Source: a virus. Taken from it: DNA of 64,000 nucleotides. The translations under genes were made by a program, and so were the position numbers. Below are positions 1 to 8,893 of the stretch, one piece after another; the first letter of the stretch is position 1; every line of letters begins with the position of its first letter. The stretch is taken from IMG/VR virus record IMGVR_UViG_3300008107_000029, positions 1 through 64,000 of that record, one strand, 5' to 3'. Below the pieces are notes generated by a model. It was given only the letters and a program-made list of their open reading frames with translations, did no database searches and was not told the DNA's origin.

Positions 1-62
1 CCTGAACTTGTGTAAACATCTGCTGTCATATTGTATCTAGAACCTGTGACGCAGTTAAACAT
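1..62 (-). CDS. N-terminal fragment of a head-tail gene (cut by window edge)
   Basis: An ATG on the minus strand at 62 follows the stop of the connector gene (64-66) at once, and the frame stays open for 20 codons to the window edge (begins MFNCVTGSRY). Its place after the connector suggests another head completion or neck protein, but too little is visible to name it. Confidence 0.5.
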   Translation of the reverse strand, partial: MFNCVTGSRYNMTADVYTSS

Positions 63-63
63 G

Positions 64-987
64 TTAAACCACCATCAGTGTAATGTCTTTGTATTTACTA
101 AGAATAGTGTCAACTACAGCATTACCTGTACCAAAGAATGCGTTTTGGTTGTATTTAATTGTATAGGCTTCATTCTGGTTTGACTCAATGTACTTGTTTC
201 TTACGCCTGCGTCCGAGCAGCGATAATCTTCTACTAGAAGAGAAGTAGCCATGTTAATGTCATTTGGAACATAACTTGCTCCAAAGATTCCTTCTACAAT
301 GTACATGCTGTTCTTGATCCAAACTCCAGAAGATGGGATAGCATAAGTATGGTTTTGAGTCCATTCGTCTATGTTGTCTCCTGATGAAACAATCTTAATT
401 CCAAAGCCTGTGTTGTTAATTTCAATTGGGTAATCAAACAATGATGCTGCTGTATTTGTAGAATCGTAGTACAGTTCATCATCTTTCCAGATCTTTCTGA
501 TTTCAAGTAGGTGTCTGTTTAAAGGCAAGACATCTGAGTCATTCCCAAGAACTCCAACCTTAACATGTCTCTTTGTAAACTCTGAATTGATCTCTGAATT
601 GATAACTTCTCTTGCTAGCCTTTCATATCTGTTAAGGGCTGCAGTTGTTACTTGGGTAGAAGTAGTTGGGGTATCTGTAATTGTTAAATCTAGAAATGCT
701 GCAATCTCTGAAGCACTTGCATATTGTTTAACTAATTTGATAAAGAAAGATTCTTGTGTTGTGCCTCCCAGGGTAAGGTCTAGTCTTAAAACACGGTCAT
801 ACGAGGCTATAGAGGCTGGAAGGGTTATTGTCCAGGTGTGCCCTACGGTTGAGTGTGTTCCTGATCCTGTTGCAACTACTGTATTTAAATCTAAGTCAAA
901 TGCTGACCAGGCTAAAGTGGCTACGTGTGTTCCTTCTGTATACGTTACACCTATTGCTAGCCCTTCGGAAATATAATATTCTTTCAT
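64..987 (-). CDS. Head-tail connector-like protein
   Basis: 307 aa, third gene after the major capsid protein. The N-terminal ~90 residues are beta-rich and may be a separate domain. The C-terminal two thirds has the usual layout of connector proteins of the HK97 gp6/SPP1 gp15 type: a helical start (LDLTITDTP region), then a VEGIFGASYVPNDI-like segment, then a helix with Asp/Arg (LLVEDYRCSDAGVRNKY) and a final helix before the C terminus. The 'G.yG...P.dI..A..LL' pattern is characteristic of these adaptor rings, which sit under the portal. The start overlaps the previous stop by 4 nt (ATGA), indicating coupled translation. Assignment rests on motif and gene order. Confidence 0.65.
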   Translation of the reverse strand: MKEYYISEGLAIGVTYTEGTHVATLAWSAFDLDLNTVVATGSGTHSTVGHTWTITLPASIASYDRVLRLDLTLGGTTQESFFIKLVKQYASASEIAAFLDLTITDTPTTSTQVTTAALNRYERLAREVINSEINSEFTKRHVKVGVLGNDSDVLPLNRHLLEIRKIWKDDELYYDSTNTAASLFDYPIEINNTGFGIKIVSSGDNIDEWTQNHTYAIPSSGVWIKNSMYIVEGIFGASYVPNDINMATSLLVEDYRCSDAGVRNKYIESNQNEAYTIKYNQNAFFGTGNAVVDTILSKYKDITLMVV

Positions 988-1418
988 TTCATGATGCCGT
1001 AATAGTCGGCAACCTCCTTTGGTGAAGCCTCTCTAAGATTACCTCTAGAATTAGCAATAATTGAAATAGCCTCATCTTTGTCTATTAACAAAAATGGCTT
1101 TTCCAATTCAAAGTAGTAGTGCTTAACTTTATAAACACCTCTCATGATTGCCATAGTAACAAGCATCTTTTCATTAGACTTTGGGGATACAACATCTGAT
1201 TTAGTCTCATCAAGAATTGATACTGGCTTTGCTGGCTTCTTTACTGCATCCTCTGAAGATCCAGTTTCAGCCAAGGCCTTTTCATAATCTTCATAGGTAA
1301 TACCATAACTGTCAAACTTGTTAAGAATTTCTTCTTTACTCTTGCAGTTTGTAATATCTACAGCCATAATCCTTGCAGCCTTCTGCAAAGAAAAGTACTT
1401 TAGTGTGTTAAAAGACAT
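984..1418 (-). CDS. Small head-associated protein of unknown fold
   Basis: 144 aa, directly after the capsid gene and its terminator-like hairpin. Residues ~20-50 are a charged helical segment (SKEEILNKFDSYGITYEDY). A lysine/proline/serine-rich linker follows at ~55-80, then a compact C-terminal domain (MRGVYKVKHYYFELEKPFLLI). The two-domain layout and position fit a head decoration or connector accessory protein, but I recognise no family. A shine-dalgarno-like aaggagg lies just upstream. Its last four bases overlap the start of the connector gene. Confidence 0.6.
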   Translation of the reverse strand: MSFNTLKYFSLQKAARIMAVDITNCKSKEEILNKFDSYGITYEDYEKALAETGSSEDAVKKPAKPVSILDETKSDVVSPKSNEKMLVTMAIMRGVYKVKHYYFELEKPFLLIDKDEAISIIANSRGNLREASPKEVADYYGIMK

Positions 1419-1450
1419 TGTTCCTCCTTATAGAATTTTACCATAATAAC

Positions 1451-1484
1451 AGTAATGGGGTTGACATAAGCCAACCCCATTACT
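1451..1484 (-). terminator. Hairpin after the capsid gene
   Basis: Perfect 13-bp inverted repeat (1451-1463 with 1472-1484) around an 8-nt loop, 15 nt after the capsid stop codon. The following bases on the minus strand are T-rich but not a clean U-tract. It is a partial terminator or an mRNA-stabilising 3' hairpin that would help keep capsid mRNA abundant. Confidence 0.75.
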
Positions 1485-1498
1485 ATTAATTTTTAGAA

Positions 1499-2536
1499 TT
1501 AAAGTTGTGCAGCGTATGAAACTGCTGACTTCTCTTCCAAGAGTACGCCAAAACGTACGTATACTGTGTATTCTACAGTATCCTTCTTTGGCTTGAACTC
1601 ACGGTGAACTGTTACGTCTCTTTGGAATCCCCAAATGCGGTTTCCTGGGATTGTCAATTCAAGGTGGTTGTCTGGGAGTTGTGGTACTTCAAGTACTGGA
1701 ACACCGAAAATACGGTATTGTGCACCTGATGGACCTCCAAGACGAGGTACTTGACCGTCGATTACTCGTACGGCTACCTCTTCTGGGACTGTTCCCAACT
1801 TACGTAGATCAGCAATCATGTCTGTGATTCCCTTAGAGTTCGTGTAGAACTTAAGATCTCCACGACGTGCCTTGAACTTACGAGGAATAGCATTGTATAC
1901 TTCCTCGAACGCTCTGATAGTTAGTGGTGTGGTCGCTGCTGATGCATTGTCCCAAATACCTGTCATATCTGCAAGGCTTGCTGCTCCATCGTGTCCTGTT
2001 GCATCGGTATCTTTAACCTGTGCATAGAAACCCTTTAGAGTGTTGTTGTATGTACCTGCACCTGTTGTGCCTGCACGTCCGTTGATAGCAATGTCTTCCA
2101 AATCGTTTCCGAATTGTGCTGCCATCAAACGTACAATGTGATCCTCAAGACCATCACCTTCAAGGTTGTCCTCTAGGGACTCTGTTGAAAGTTCATAATC
2201 TAGACGGAACTTAGTTGTTGTAAGTTCAATCTTTGAGAATGTTGCTGCACTGTTTGTACCAGTGTCATCAGCCTGTGTTGCCTTCTTAGCAAGACGTGTA
2301 CCGACCTTAACCTTGTCAAGTTCCTGTGTGTTACCACGCATTGTAATACGACGTCCATCATTGGCAAGAACCATCTCATCGAACATATAGTCGATGAACT
2401 GACGTGACTGCTCTGGTAGTAGTACACCACCTGAGTTTGTCTCAGGACCATTGACAGTTGTCATGTCTCCTGGAGAGTTCAGTGGTGAGATAAATGTACC
2501 AGATGCTGCTGCTTTTTCTAGAATATTGTCGCTCAT
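1499..2536 (-). CDS. Major capsid protein, HK97 fold
   Basis: 345 aa, the usual size for an HK97-type shell protein. Gene order (portal, protease-scaffold, this gene, connector) identifies it. Recognisable features are an N-terminal arm rich in Gly/Ser, a segment like GGVLLPEQSRQFIDYMFDE leading into the spine helix, the E-loop stretch with many Lys/Thr, and a C-terminal P-domain strand with VPVLEVPQLP and VYVRFGVLLEEKSAV. A strong ribosome site (aggaggtg) sits 10 nt before the ATG, and a stable hairpin follows the stop, both suited to very high expression. No separate immunoglobulin-like insertion is visible. Confidence 0.88.
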   Translation of the reverse strand: MSDNILEKAAASGTFISPLNSPGDMTTVNGPETNSGGVLLPEQSRQFIDYMFDEMVLANDGRRITMRGNTQELDKVKVGTRLAKKATQADDTGTNSAATFSKIELTTTKFRLDYELSTESLEDNLEGDGLEDHIVRLMAAQFGNDLEDIAINGRAGTTGAGTYNNTLKGFYAQVKDTDATGHDGAASLADMTGIWDNASAATTPLTIRAFEEVYNAIPRKFKARRGDLKFYTNSKGITDMIADLRKLGTVPEEVAVRVIDGQVPRLGGPSGAQYRIFGVPVLEVPQLPDNHLELTIPGNRIWGFQRDVTVHREFKPKKDTVEYTVYVRFGVLLEEKSAVSYAAQL

Positions 2537-2595
2537 TATTTTTTTTCACCTCCTGTTAGTTTATAGATTTTGTAATGAGTATTGGTCAATTTGCA

Positions 2596-3210
2596 TTAAC
2601 CAAGCATATCGGCGGTTGCGAGGAAGCGTCCACCCCATACACTTTTTCTTATTGGTTCTTCAACCTCTGATGAATCGCCTAATTCACCAGACTTCTTAAC
2701 GGCAGTTGTATCTTCTACTGCTTCGACTCTACCATTCATGGCATCGACGATTGCAGTAACGCCTGCCAAAGTTTTAGAGAAATCTTCTTGCTGAGTCTTA
2801 ACTTCAGCGAGTTTGTCATTGAGGGTCTTAGCCAGATCAGAAACAACATTAACGACCTCAGAAAGACGGCTAATGCTAGCCTCTTCTGACTTCGCAACAG
2901 TGTCAGCAATAAATTCCTTGACTTGAGCAAGGCTCTTTGCTAGATCATCTTCTGCTGCTGCTTCGGATTCTGTCTGGTCCTCAGATGCTGCTGCTTCTGC
3001 TACAGGCTCTTCTGCATCTACTGCAGGTGTTTCTGTAACTTCATCAGACTTTGCGATTTCTTCTGTTGCTGCATCTTCTGCTGGTGCTTCAGTTGCTTCT
3101 GCTTCTGTAGCCTCATCTTCGAATGCCTCAACAACTTCGGCGGTGTCCTCAGTAACTGCCACTGCTTCTTCTACAACAATATCAATTGTTGCTTCTGTTT
3201 CTTGTGACAT
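2596..3210 (-). CDS. Internally initiated scaffold protein (nested in the protease gene)
   Basis: In-frame ATG at 3210 (residue 387 of the long product) is preceded by ggaggtg at 3216-3222, 5 nt away. This is as good a ribosome site as the capsid gene has. The product, 204 aa, would be the acidic plus coiled-coil part only. Phage lambda makes its scaffold Nu3 from an in-frame start within the protease gene C in the same way. Alternative: the site is chance, but the position exactly at the domain boundary argues against that. Confidence 0.7.
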   Translation of the reverse strand: MSQETEATIDIVVEEAVAVTEDTAEVVEAFEDEATEAEATEAPAEDAATEEIAKSDEVTETPAVDAEEPVAEAAASEDQTESEAAAEDDLAKSLAQVKEFIADTVAKSEEASISRLSEVVNVVSDLAKTLNDKLAEVKTQQEDFSKTLAGVTAIVDAMNGRVEAVEDTTAVKKSGELGDSSEVEEPIRKSVWGGRFLATADMLG

Positions 3211-4368
3211 ACTTGCACCTCCTTCATTATTTTGTGCATCTTCGGACTTCTTCATCTTGGTTTTGATGTATTCACTTTTTGTAAGTGGAGTGATCTGACG
3301 AAGAGTGTCCATTTTGTGTCCTACAAGGATATCGGTTGGCGACCATCCCTTATCGGACTTCTTATACACCCTGACTAGTATTGCTGGATTGTCAGGGGAA
3401 CCTATTGTGATGGAAGATCCTGTGATCTTTCCATTCTTAATTACTCGTGTTACCTTTCCACGAGCAACACCTTCAGAGGAATCCCAACTTACAAAAGACC
3501 CTACGGATAAATCCTTTTTCATCTTTTTCTTATGGTTTTCATTCTCTTCTTTTTCATCTTTAAACTTTCCTTGACGAGGCTTCTTCTTAGTTGCGTCATC
3601 ATTAGTAATTGTATTTTCTGCTGCTTTAATAAGATTTAGTTTATCATGATATTTGTCAATGAGAGCCTTAACCTCTACACCAACATCTTTACCAACGTTG
3701 TCTACCCATCCGATAGTTGTTAGTTCTTCAGAGCAGAATGAGCAAGATGCACTTTCTTCTTTAGACATGGTTGCCTTTTGATCTGTTTCACACCAAAATA
3801 CATTTTCAATATCTGACTTATTAAACATACCGTCTGCAAATGACTTCTCATCTACCTTTTGAATAGAAAAAATATTAGCAAACTGATTTGCTGGATTGTC
3901 TACAAGAGACAACTCAATAAGGTCATAATCCTTAATTACACGGACACTCTTATCGGCATCCTTATCAAAAACATTATCTGTTTCTTTTACTGCTCCACCG
4001 ATTGAAAATCCAGTGAGCGTTCCATCTAGAACCATTTCCCAAACGTCTTGGGCACCCTTTGAGACGTAGGCGTCTACAAAAACGCCATTATAAAATTTAT
4101 TTGTTTCCTGATCAAAGTACTTGTCTTGCTTAAAAGAGACTACTTTGCCTGCAGGGATTGGTTGGTGCATTAGTCTAACATTTCCACGGAATCTCTCAAA
4201 CGCTTTTGCGGAGGCCGTTGCTAAAACGATATCATTTTGCTTGTCAACATTGTCGAGTGTAGCCCAACCACTAACAATGCGTCGTTCTTTATCGACTTTG
4301 GCAATAGGAACTGTGAAGGTGATACTTTCGCCTTCTGCAACAATGGATGCTTTTATAAATGTTTCCAT
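2596..4368 (-). CDS. Prohead protease (S78_2/XkdF-like) fused to a scaffold
   Basis: 590 aa. Residues 1-170 resemble XkdF-type serine proteases of phage heads: likely catalytic His68 in RLMHQP and Ser122 in LTGFSIGG, then an ELSLVDNPAN motif where the third residue probably lies. A Cys pair (C209-x2-C212) follows, then a lysine-rich linker and an HVA1/Tudor-like beta barrel at ~288-358. From ~390 the protein is acidic and low-complexity (Ala/Glu), then a coiled coil (~490-560) typical of scaffolding cores. A good internal start (see 2596-3210) would give free scaffold. The protease probably processes the capsid interior and then itself. The Tudor-like domain is unusual; a similar one is encoded at 54566-55018. 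Confidence 0.82.
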   Translation of the reverse strand: METFIKASIVAEGESITFTVPIAKVDKERRIVSGWATLDNVDKQNDIVLATASAKAFERFRGNVRLMHQPIPAGKVVSFKQDKYFDQETNKFYNGVFVDAYVSKGAQDVWEMVLDGTLTGFSIGGAVKETDNVFDKDADKSVRVIKDYDLIELSLVDNPANQFANIFSIQKVDEKSFADGMFNKSDIENVFWCETDQKATMSKEESASCSFCSEELTTIGWVDNVGKDVGVEVKALIDKYHDKLNLIKAAENTITNDDATKKKPRQGKFKDEKEENENHKKKMKKDLSVGSFVSWDSSEGVARGKVTRVIKNGKITGSSITIGSPDNPAILVRVYKKSDKGWSPTDILVGHKMDTLRQITPLTKSEYIKTKMKKSEDAQNNEGGASMSQETEATIDIVVEEAVAVTEDTAEVVEAFEDEATEAEATEAPAEDAATEEIAKSDEVTETPAVDAEEPVAEAAASEDQTESEAAAEDDLAKSLAQVKEFIADTVAKSEEASISRLSEVVNVVSDLAKTLNDKLAEVKTQQEDFSKTLAGVTAIVDAMNGRVEAVEDTTAVKKSGELGDSSEVEEPIRKSVWGGRFLATADMLG

Positions 4369-4407
4369 ATCAGTATAATTATACTTCTATATTGTTTCAT
4401 AAAGCAC

Positions 4408-6003
4408 TTATTGTTGTTGGCGTCCTTCTCCTTGTGGATTTCTTCCAGTTCCAGCACCATCTGCAGAGTTTCCTTGACGCTGTTGATCACGTTCTCTGTT
4501 ACCAGTTGCTTGGGCAGTTGCTTCTGCTTTTGCCTGAGCATTCAACTGAATAACCTCATCTCCATCTGGGAGGCTGGACATTCCCATTCTAGTTCTAACT
4601 TCGTTTGGAGTAATTACCTGCATCCGAAGATATCTTTCATCAATCTTTGACTGAGTATCTTCATCGGTTAGAGTTAATTCATTAAACTTAAACCTAAAAG
4701 CATCTGTCTTTTCATTAATAATCTTGTTAATCTTCTTTTCCAAAGCCTGCTGTGCAGGTCTTGTAACTTGCTCTTTAAACGTACGATCAGACTCACGGGC
4801 GTTAGCCAAGGAGATTCCTTCTCCTGAGCCAATCTTAGAAATAGGAACACGGTGAGCCATAAGGATCTCATCACGATTACCCTTTCTGTAGTTGTTGAAT
4901 GAGGAATCTTGAATGCCTGCTTCAATAGGCTCCATCTTCATTTCAACCTTGTTGTCTGGTGTATCTCCTGGCAGAGGGATTACAACAGTTCTATGGTTTT
5001 GGCCTCTCAAGTTTCCTTGAAAGAATTCAAATAGTTTATCCTGTGCCTCACGAGACATCTTGGCACCTTTAAGCCAAAAGATATAACGAGGAACAGCCTT
5101 ATTTTCAAAATATTCTAAGTTAAAGCGTGAGGCAAATTCAGAGCCTGCCATTGCGTTCTTTGATGGAACAATGTCTGGAATTCCATAATAAGTATTTGTT
5201 GGTGTGTACTTCTTTATGTGAATCAATTCATTTGGACGACCATCGTTTGTGATTGGGTTAGGGGCAGAGTCCTGAAAGTTTCTAAAGAATGTATACTTTC
5301 CACCAACAGACTGAACAAATCCATCACGTAATCTACGTACACGAATTGTTGATGCAGGGATATGTCCAACATACCCAATCTCGCCAGTTGTCTTTCTTCC
5401 AATTTCGATAAAACCATTTCCAGTAGACTCTACGTCAGTCCATACCTTCATTAAAACATTTGTAAATGTTTCTTCATCGTTTCTTGATTCAATCCAATCA
5501 AGTGTGCGGTTCTTTGCCTTTTGCATATTTCTTCTAAGGCGTAGCAATTCGTCTTGTGAGTCTGTTGCTTCAATCATTTCCATTAACTTAGGAGATGGAT
5601 CTAAATCGTACCCCAAGCCAACAGTATTAGCAACCTTTGCATTGATAGATGCATAGTTGGCAGATGAAACTTCGTAGATTTTTGCTAAGGCATAAAGGTT
5701 GTATGGAGGTTCAATAACATCGAACAACCCGTATCCCATTTTATCTGGAATAAGTTGCTTTGAAGAAGATTTGTCTCCAGATAATTCATTGTTATCTGCC
5801 TTTGTAAGACCTCTTGTAATCTTACGTCTAAAGTTAGGTGAAAGACCTTCTGACTTTAAAATGGCTTCAGCACTAATATTAAACTCGTCTTTTTCAACAG
5901 TCAAACTCTTTGAAGAGTTTTGTGCTCTGTCTAAATAGACGCTACCAACTTGATTAAAGTCCTCGTTTTCTTGCATTTGCTTCATCCCTCCATGCTCCAA
6001 CAT
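4408..6003 (-). CDS. Portal protein, PBSX/XkdE-like
   Basis: Up to 531 aa. The N-terminal part carries the pattern of PBSX-type portals: GYGLFDVIEPPYNLYALAKI followed by NYASINAKVANTVGLGYDL. A central domain has the IHIKKYTPTNTYYGIPDIVP segment and FEFFQGNLRGQNHRTVVIPLP, and a Gln/Gly-rich tail closes the protein. The dodecameric portal is the DNA channel and packaging docking site. The first ATG (6003) overlaps the upstream gene by 50 nt. An ATG at 5976, 10 nt after ggagg, is the more likely start. The gene lies between a small gene and the protease-scaffold, the canonical head order. Confidence 0.88.
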   Translation of the reverse strand: MLEHGGMKQMQENEDFNQVGSVYLDRAQNSSKSLTVEKDEFNISAEAILKSEGLSPNFRRKITRGLTKADNNELSGDKSSSKQLIPDKMGYGLFDVIEPPYNLYALAKIYEVSSANYASINAKVANTVGLGYDLDPSPKLMEMIEATDSQDELLRLRRNMQKAKNRTLDWIESRNDEETFTNVLMKVWTDVESTGNGFIEIGRKTTGEIGYVGHIPASTIRVRRLRDGFVQSVGGKYTFFRNFQDSAPNPITNDGRPNELIHIKKYTPTNTYYGIPDIVPSKNAMAGSEFASRFNLEYFENKAVPRYIFWLKGAKMSREAQDKLFEFFQGNLRGQNHRTVVIPLPGDTPDNKVEMKMEPIEAGIQDSSFNNYRKGNRDEILMAHRVPISKIGSGEGISLANARESDRTFKEQVTRPAQQALEKKINKIINEKTDAFRFKFNELTLTDEDTQSKIDERYLRMQVITPNEVRTRMGMSSLPDGDEVIQLNAQAKAEATAQATGNRERDQQRQGNSADGAGTGRNPQGEGRQQQ

Positions 6004-6310
6004 CTCCGTATGGAGTTAACCCTGCATTCATTCTTTCTAGATCTTCTGCATACTCTGCATCTGAAACCTTTCCTGCACCTGCAAGAAATACTGCTTTGCC
6101 TTCTGGTTGTCCATAGTGCCTTGCAGCGTCTGTAATATTCTTAATCTTATTAAGGTCGTACTCACGGGAGGCAATGCTTAAAAAGTTTCCATCTCCGTCA
6201 GAAAAATACGATCCACCTGGAAGTTCCCAAACATACACTCCAATATCAGTGTTCTCACGAACCTGACGTACTTTTAAGTTCCTTGGGCCTTTGCCTTCAA
6301 TTCTAGTCAT
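5954..6310 (-). CDS. Small head-module protein, leaderless start
   Basis: 118 aa, immediately upstream of the portal and overlapping its annotated start. It has a beta-rich N-terminal half (NLKVRQVRENTDIGVYVWELPGG) and an acidic, helical C-terminal half. No ribosome site is visible. Instead an extended -10 (TGG-TATACT, plus-strand 6317-6322) lies 6 nt before the ATG, so transcription probably begins at the start codon. Function unknown; a portal-proximal protein with similar placement occurs in many phages. Confidence 0.7.
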   Translation of the reverse strand: MTRIEGKGPRNLKVRQVRENTDIGVYVWELPGGSYFSDGDGNFLSIASREYDLNKIKNITDAARHYGQPEGKAVFLAGAGKVSDAEYAEDLERMNAGLTPYGDVGAWRDEANARKRGL

Positions 6311-6359
6311 GCAATCAGTATACCATCTATATCAACATAAAACGTTTTTTATGCCACTG

Positions 6360-8879
6360 CTATGCAGTAATCCAGTTGTATTGAAGAATTGTCACGCCAG
6401 AGACTGGCTCAGACAGAGTTACTCTCTCGCCAACCGTGCCACTAATAATATTATTGCCAACAAAAGACTTGTATGTTTGATTAATTAAACTTGAACTGAT
6501 ATCTTGAGAGTATGTGGCAAGGTGCTGGATTAAGCAGTTGCTTCCACCAGAAGAATCACCAAAGGTTAATACTGGACCATCAAAGGCACCTGCTGTATTG
6601 ACGACGGTCATTGGAGAATTAAAGACTAGAGTAATATGCTTCCAAACGTACTTTTCTAATGTTAGTTGTGACTTAGTTAGATACTTGTTTGCCCCAAAAG
6701 TAATAGTACTTGAAAATACCCCATCAACATATAGGTCTACGGAAGTAGGGGCTGTAGTCCCTGCCACGGTGGTCCAAGAAATGATCTTTTCGTTATCATC
6801 TGAATCCGTTCTAGCAAAAAATGAGATTGTTTTTAGGCCGTTGTTGACTAATGGATCTGAGTTGGCAGGAATACTTCTGTAGGTTGTTGACACACCAGTT
6901 CCCCTAACGTTAATTCCAGAGAATGTTCCAAGAAGGATTGGAGAGTATACCTTTTCGGCAATAAAAGATAATCCATCATTTGAAGTAAGTTCAATTGTCT
7001 TATCAAATCCAGCAAACCTAGTTTCTAGGACTCCATCTTCATTCTTATCAAAGCCTCTTGACTCAACCGATATGTACTTTAAAACTGGTGGAAACTTTGA
7101 GGAATCCTGAGAGTCAATTACCAAGTCTATGTTTAAAAGGTACCCTGTTAAGTCATCAATACCTGACACATCAATCGTTGATAGTTCTTCTACATGGCTT
7201 GTCTCTATAATTGCAGATGAAGAAATTAAAGATGATTTAATGACAACTTCTGGGTTGGTTACTTTTGGATAACTATGACCAATAACAAGTTGAGATGCTC
7301 TTTTTTTATTAACCGTTGAAAATACGTTCTTGCCAAAGGTCTCTAAAGGAATGTTAATTGATGCATAGCCCTTCTTTTTAACCTTTACGTATTTATCAAA
7401 ATAAATCATTCCAGTTTTATAATAAGAATCAAACTCGTCAGCAAACACACCGAAGGCGTCTACAACATACTTGATCTCTTGTGAGTTTTGGATTATATTG
7501 ACAAAATGAACCTTTGCTGCCTCTAGTTGATTTTCATAATTGTCTAAAACGCTAATTCCTGTATATTGAGCACCAACCAAGGCTATAACACTATCAGTTA
7601 ATATGTTTGCTGCTTCTAGGCTAGAGGTATCAACAATAACATTATCAATGCTTGCATAATACAATCCGTCTACAACACCAAACAAAATTCTATAAGTTGT
7701 TCCTACGGAAACTCCTGTTTTTAATGTTACCTGAGCATACTTAGTTGGGCTATTGGCAAGTTTTTGCTGGTACTGTCTAATATAAAAATTAGTTCCTGAG
7801 TATACAACCTGAATCTTTTTATTTTGTTCGTTGAGGTCTAGAATGACTTGATCTGTTGAGGGGGTAGCAGTAGTAGTTAATTTTATTCCTAACAATCCAG
7901 ACCCATCTGTAAGTCTTCCAAAGTTTACTAAATCTAAATAGTTGTTTTTTTCATGGCTAAAGTAAAATGCATCTTGAGTTGCTGCGTTAGATGGGTGGGT
8001 ATAGTTGACAAAGACACCATCGTCTAATTGAAGTCCTTTTTCGGTTTTAATAATTCCATCAAACTTTAGATTTGTAATTGAGGCTGTACTTGGGATATTA
8101 ATAGCATTGATAGGTGTTTCATAAGTTCCTTCAAACTGTTGGTAAGATGCTCCATAGTTAGCAAATAGGTTGTGTGGAACCTTGTATGCTAGGCCATAAG
8201 CAAAATGTCTTTTTGCTACAACAGAAGAATATTCTTGCAAGTATATAGCAGGGGCATCAATAGCAACATAGCCTAGTTCGTCGTGTCCATAAAAGTTAAA
8301 GTTACCAGAAGAAAGCCCTGCAGTGATCAATGCATCTTTTTCAATATAAAAACTTGCAACTTCACCATTTACATAAAGATAGAAAGCATCATTCTTGTAC
8401 GTAACAGCAATATGCTTTTGATAAGCCCAAGAGTCTACCTTAATTCCAGTAAAATATGAATCGGTAGCCTTTAAAAGAATGTAGTTTTTATAAACATAAA
8501 CTCCAAAAGTAGAAGACTCGCTTACACCCATAACCTTATACTCTGAGTTTGTTGAGTTGTTGATTGAAAGCCAAAACTCAATTGTTGAAGGAAGGACGGT
8601 GGACTTTTGATTAAAGGCATTTCCTCTTGGTAAAACCAAAGAAGGGCTAGTCCCATTGTCTTTAAGGTAAGAGGCATGCATTCCACCTAAAACGAGAGGT
8701 AGTCCTTTGTTTTCTACTTTTAGTCCAGAGTTATATTTATATTGACCATCAAAAGAGGTGCTTGTTCCATAAGACACTGACGACTTAGCAACTACATCTC
8801 CAGTTGCACCAGACAAATTTTCATCCAATGACCAGACAGCCAATGGACCATCTTTTTGAATTAGGTCAGTGTATCTCAT
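6360..8879 (-). CDS. Large virion protein with LamG/concanavalin-like domains
   Basis: 839 aa, beta-rich throughout. The first ~230 residues look like a concanavalin A-like (LamG) jelly roll: WSLDENLSG start, TIEFWLSI strand, then KHIAVTYKNDAFYLYVNGE. A middle lectin-like segment (~300-450) repeats the pattern, and the last ~180 residues hold another copy (KTISFFARTDSD ... VWKHITLVFNS). Such laminin-G-like modules in phages usually bind carbohydrate on the virion surface. TATAAT at plus 8888-8893 with 8 nt to the ATG suggests a nearly leaderless mRNA. Location between the reductase and the head genes suggests a head or baseplate-attached fibre. Confidence 0.7.
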   Translation of the reverse strand: MRYTDLIQKDGPLAVWSLDENLSGATGDVVAKSSVSYGTSTSFDGQYKYNSGLKVENKGLPLVLGGMHASYLKDNGTSPSLVLPRGNAFNQKSTVLPSTIEFWLSINNSTNSEYKVMGVSESSTFGVYVYKNYILLKATDSYFTGIKVDSWAYQKHIAVTYKNDAFYLYVNGEVASFYIEKDALITAGLSSGNFNFYGHDELGYVAIDAPAIYLQEYSSVVAKRHFAYGLAYKVPHNLFANYGASYQQFEGTYETPINAINIPSTASITNLKFDGIIKTEKGLQLDDGVFVNYTHPSNAATQDAFYFSHEKNNYLDLVNFGRLTDGSGLLGIKLTTTATPSTDQVILDLNEQNKKIQVVYSGTNFYIRQYQQKLANSPTKYAQVTLKTGVSVGTTYRILFGVVDGLYYASIDNVIVDTSSLEAANILTDSVIALVGAQYTGISVLDNYENQLEAAKVHFVNIIQNSQEIKYVVDAFGVFADEFDSYYKTGMIYFDKYVKVKKKGYASINIPLETFGKNVFSTVNKKRASQLVIGHSYPKVTNPEVVIKSSLISSSAIIETSHVEELSTIDVSGIDDLTGYLLNIDLVIDSQDSSKFPPVLKYISVESRGFDKNEDGVLETRFAGFDKTIELTSNDGLSFIAEKVYSPILLGTFSGINVRGTGVSTTYRSIPANSDPLVNNGLKTISFFARTDSDDNEKIISWTTVAGTTAPTSVDLYVDGVFSSTITFGANKYLTKSQLTLEKYVWKHITLVFNSPMTVVNTAGAFDGPVLTFGDSSGGSNCLIQHLATYSQDISSSLINQTYKSFVGNNIISGTVGERVTLSEPVSGVTILQYNWITA

Positions 8880-8893
8880 ATCTTTTAATTATA

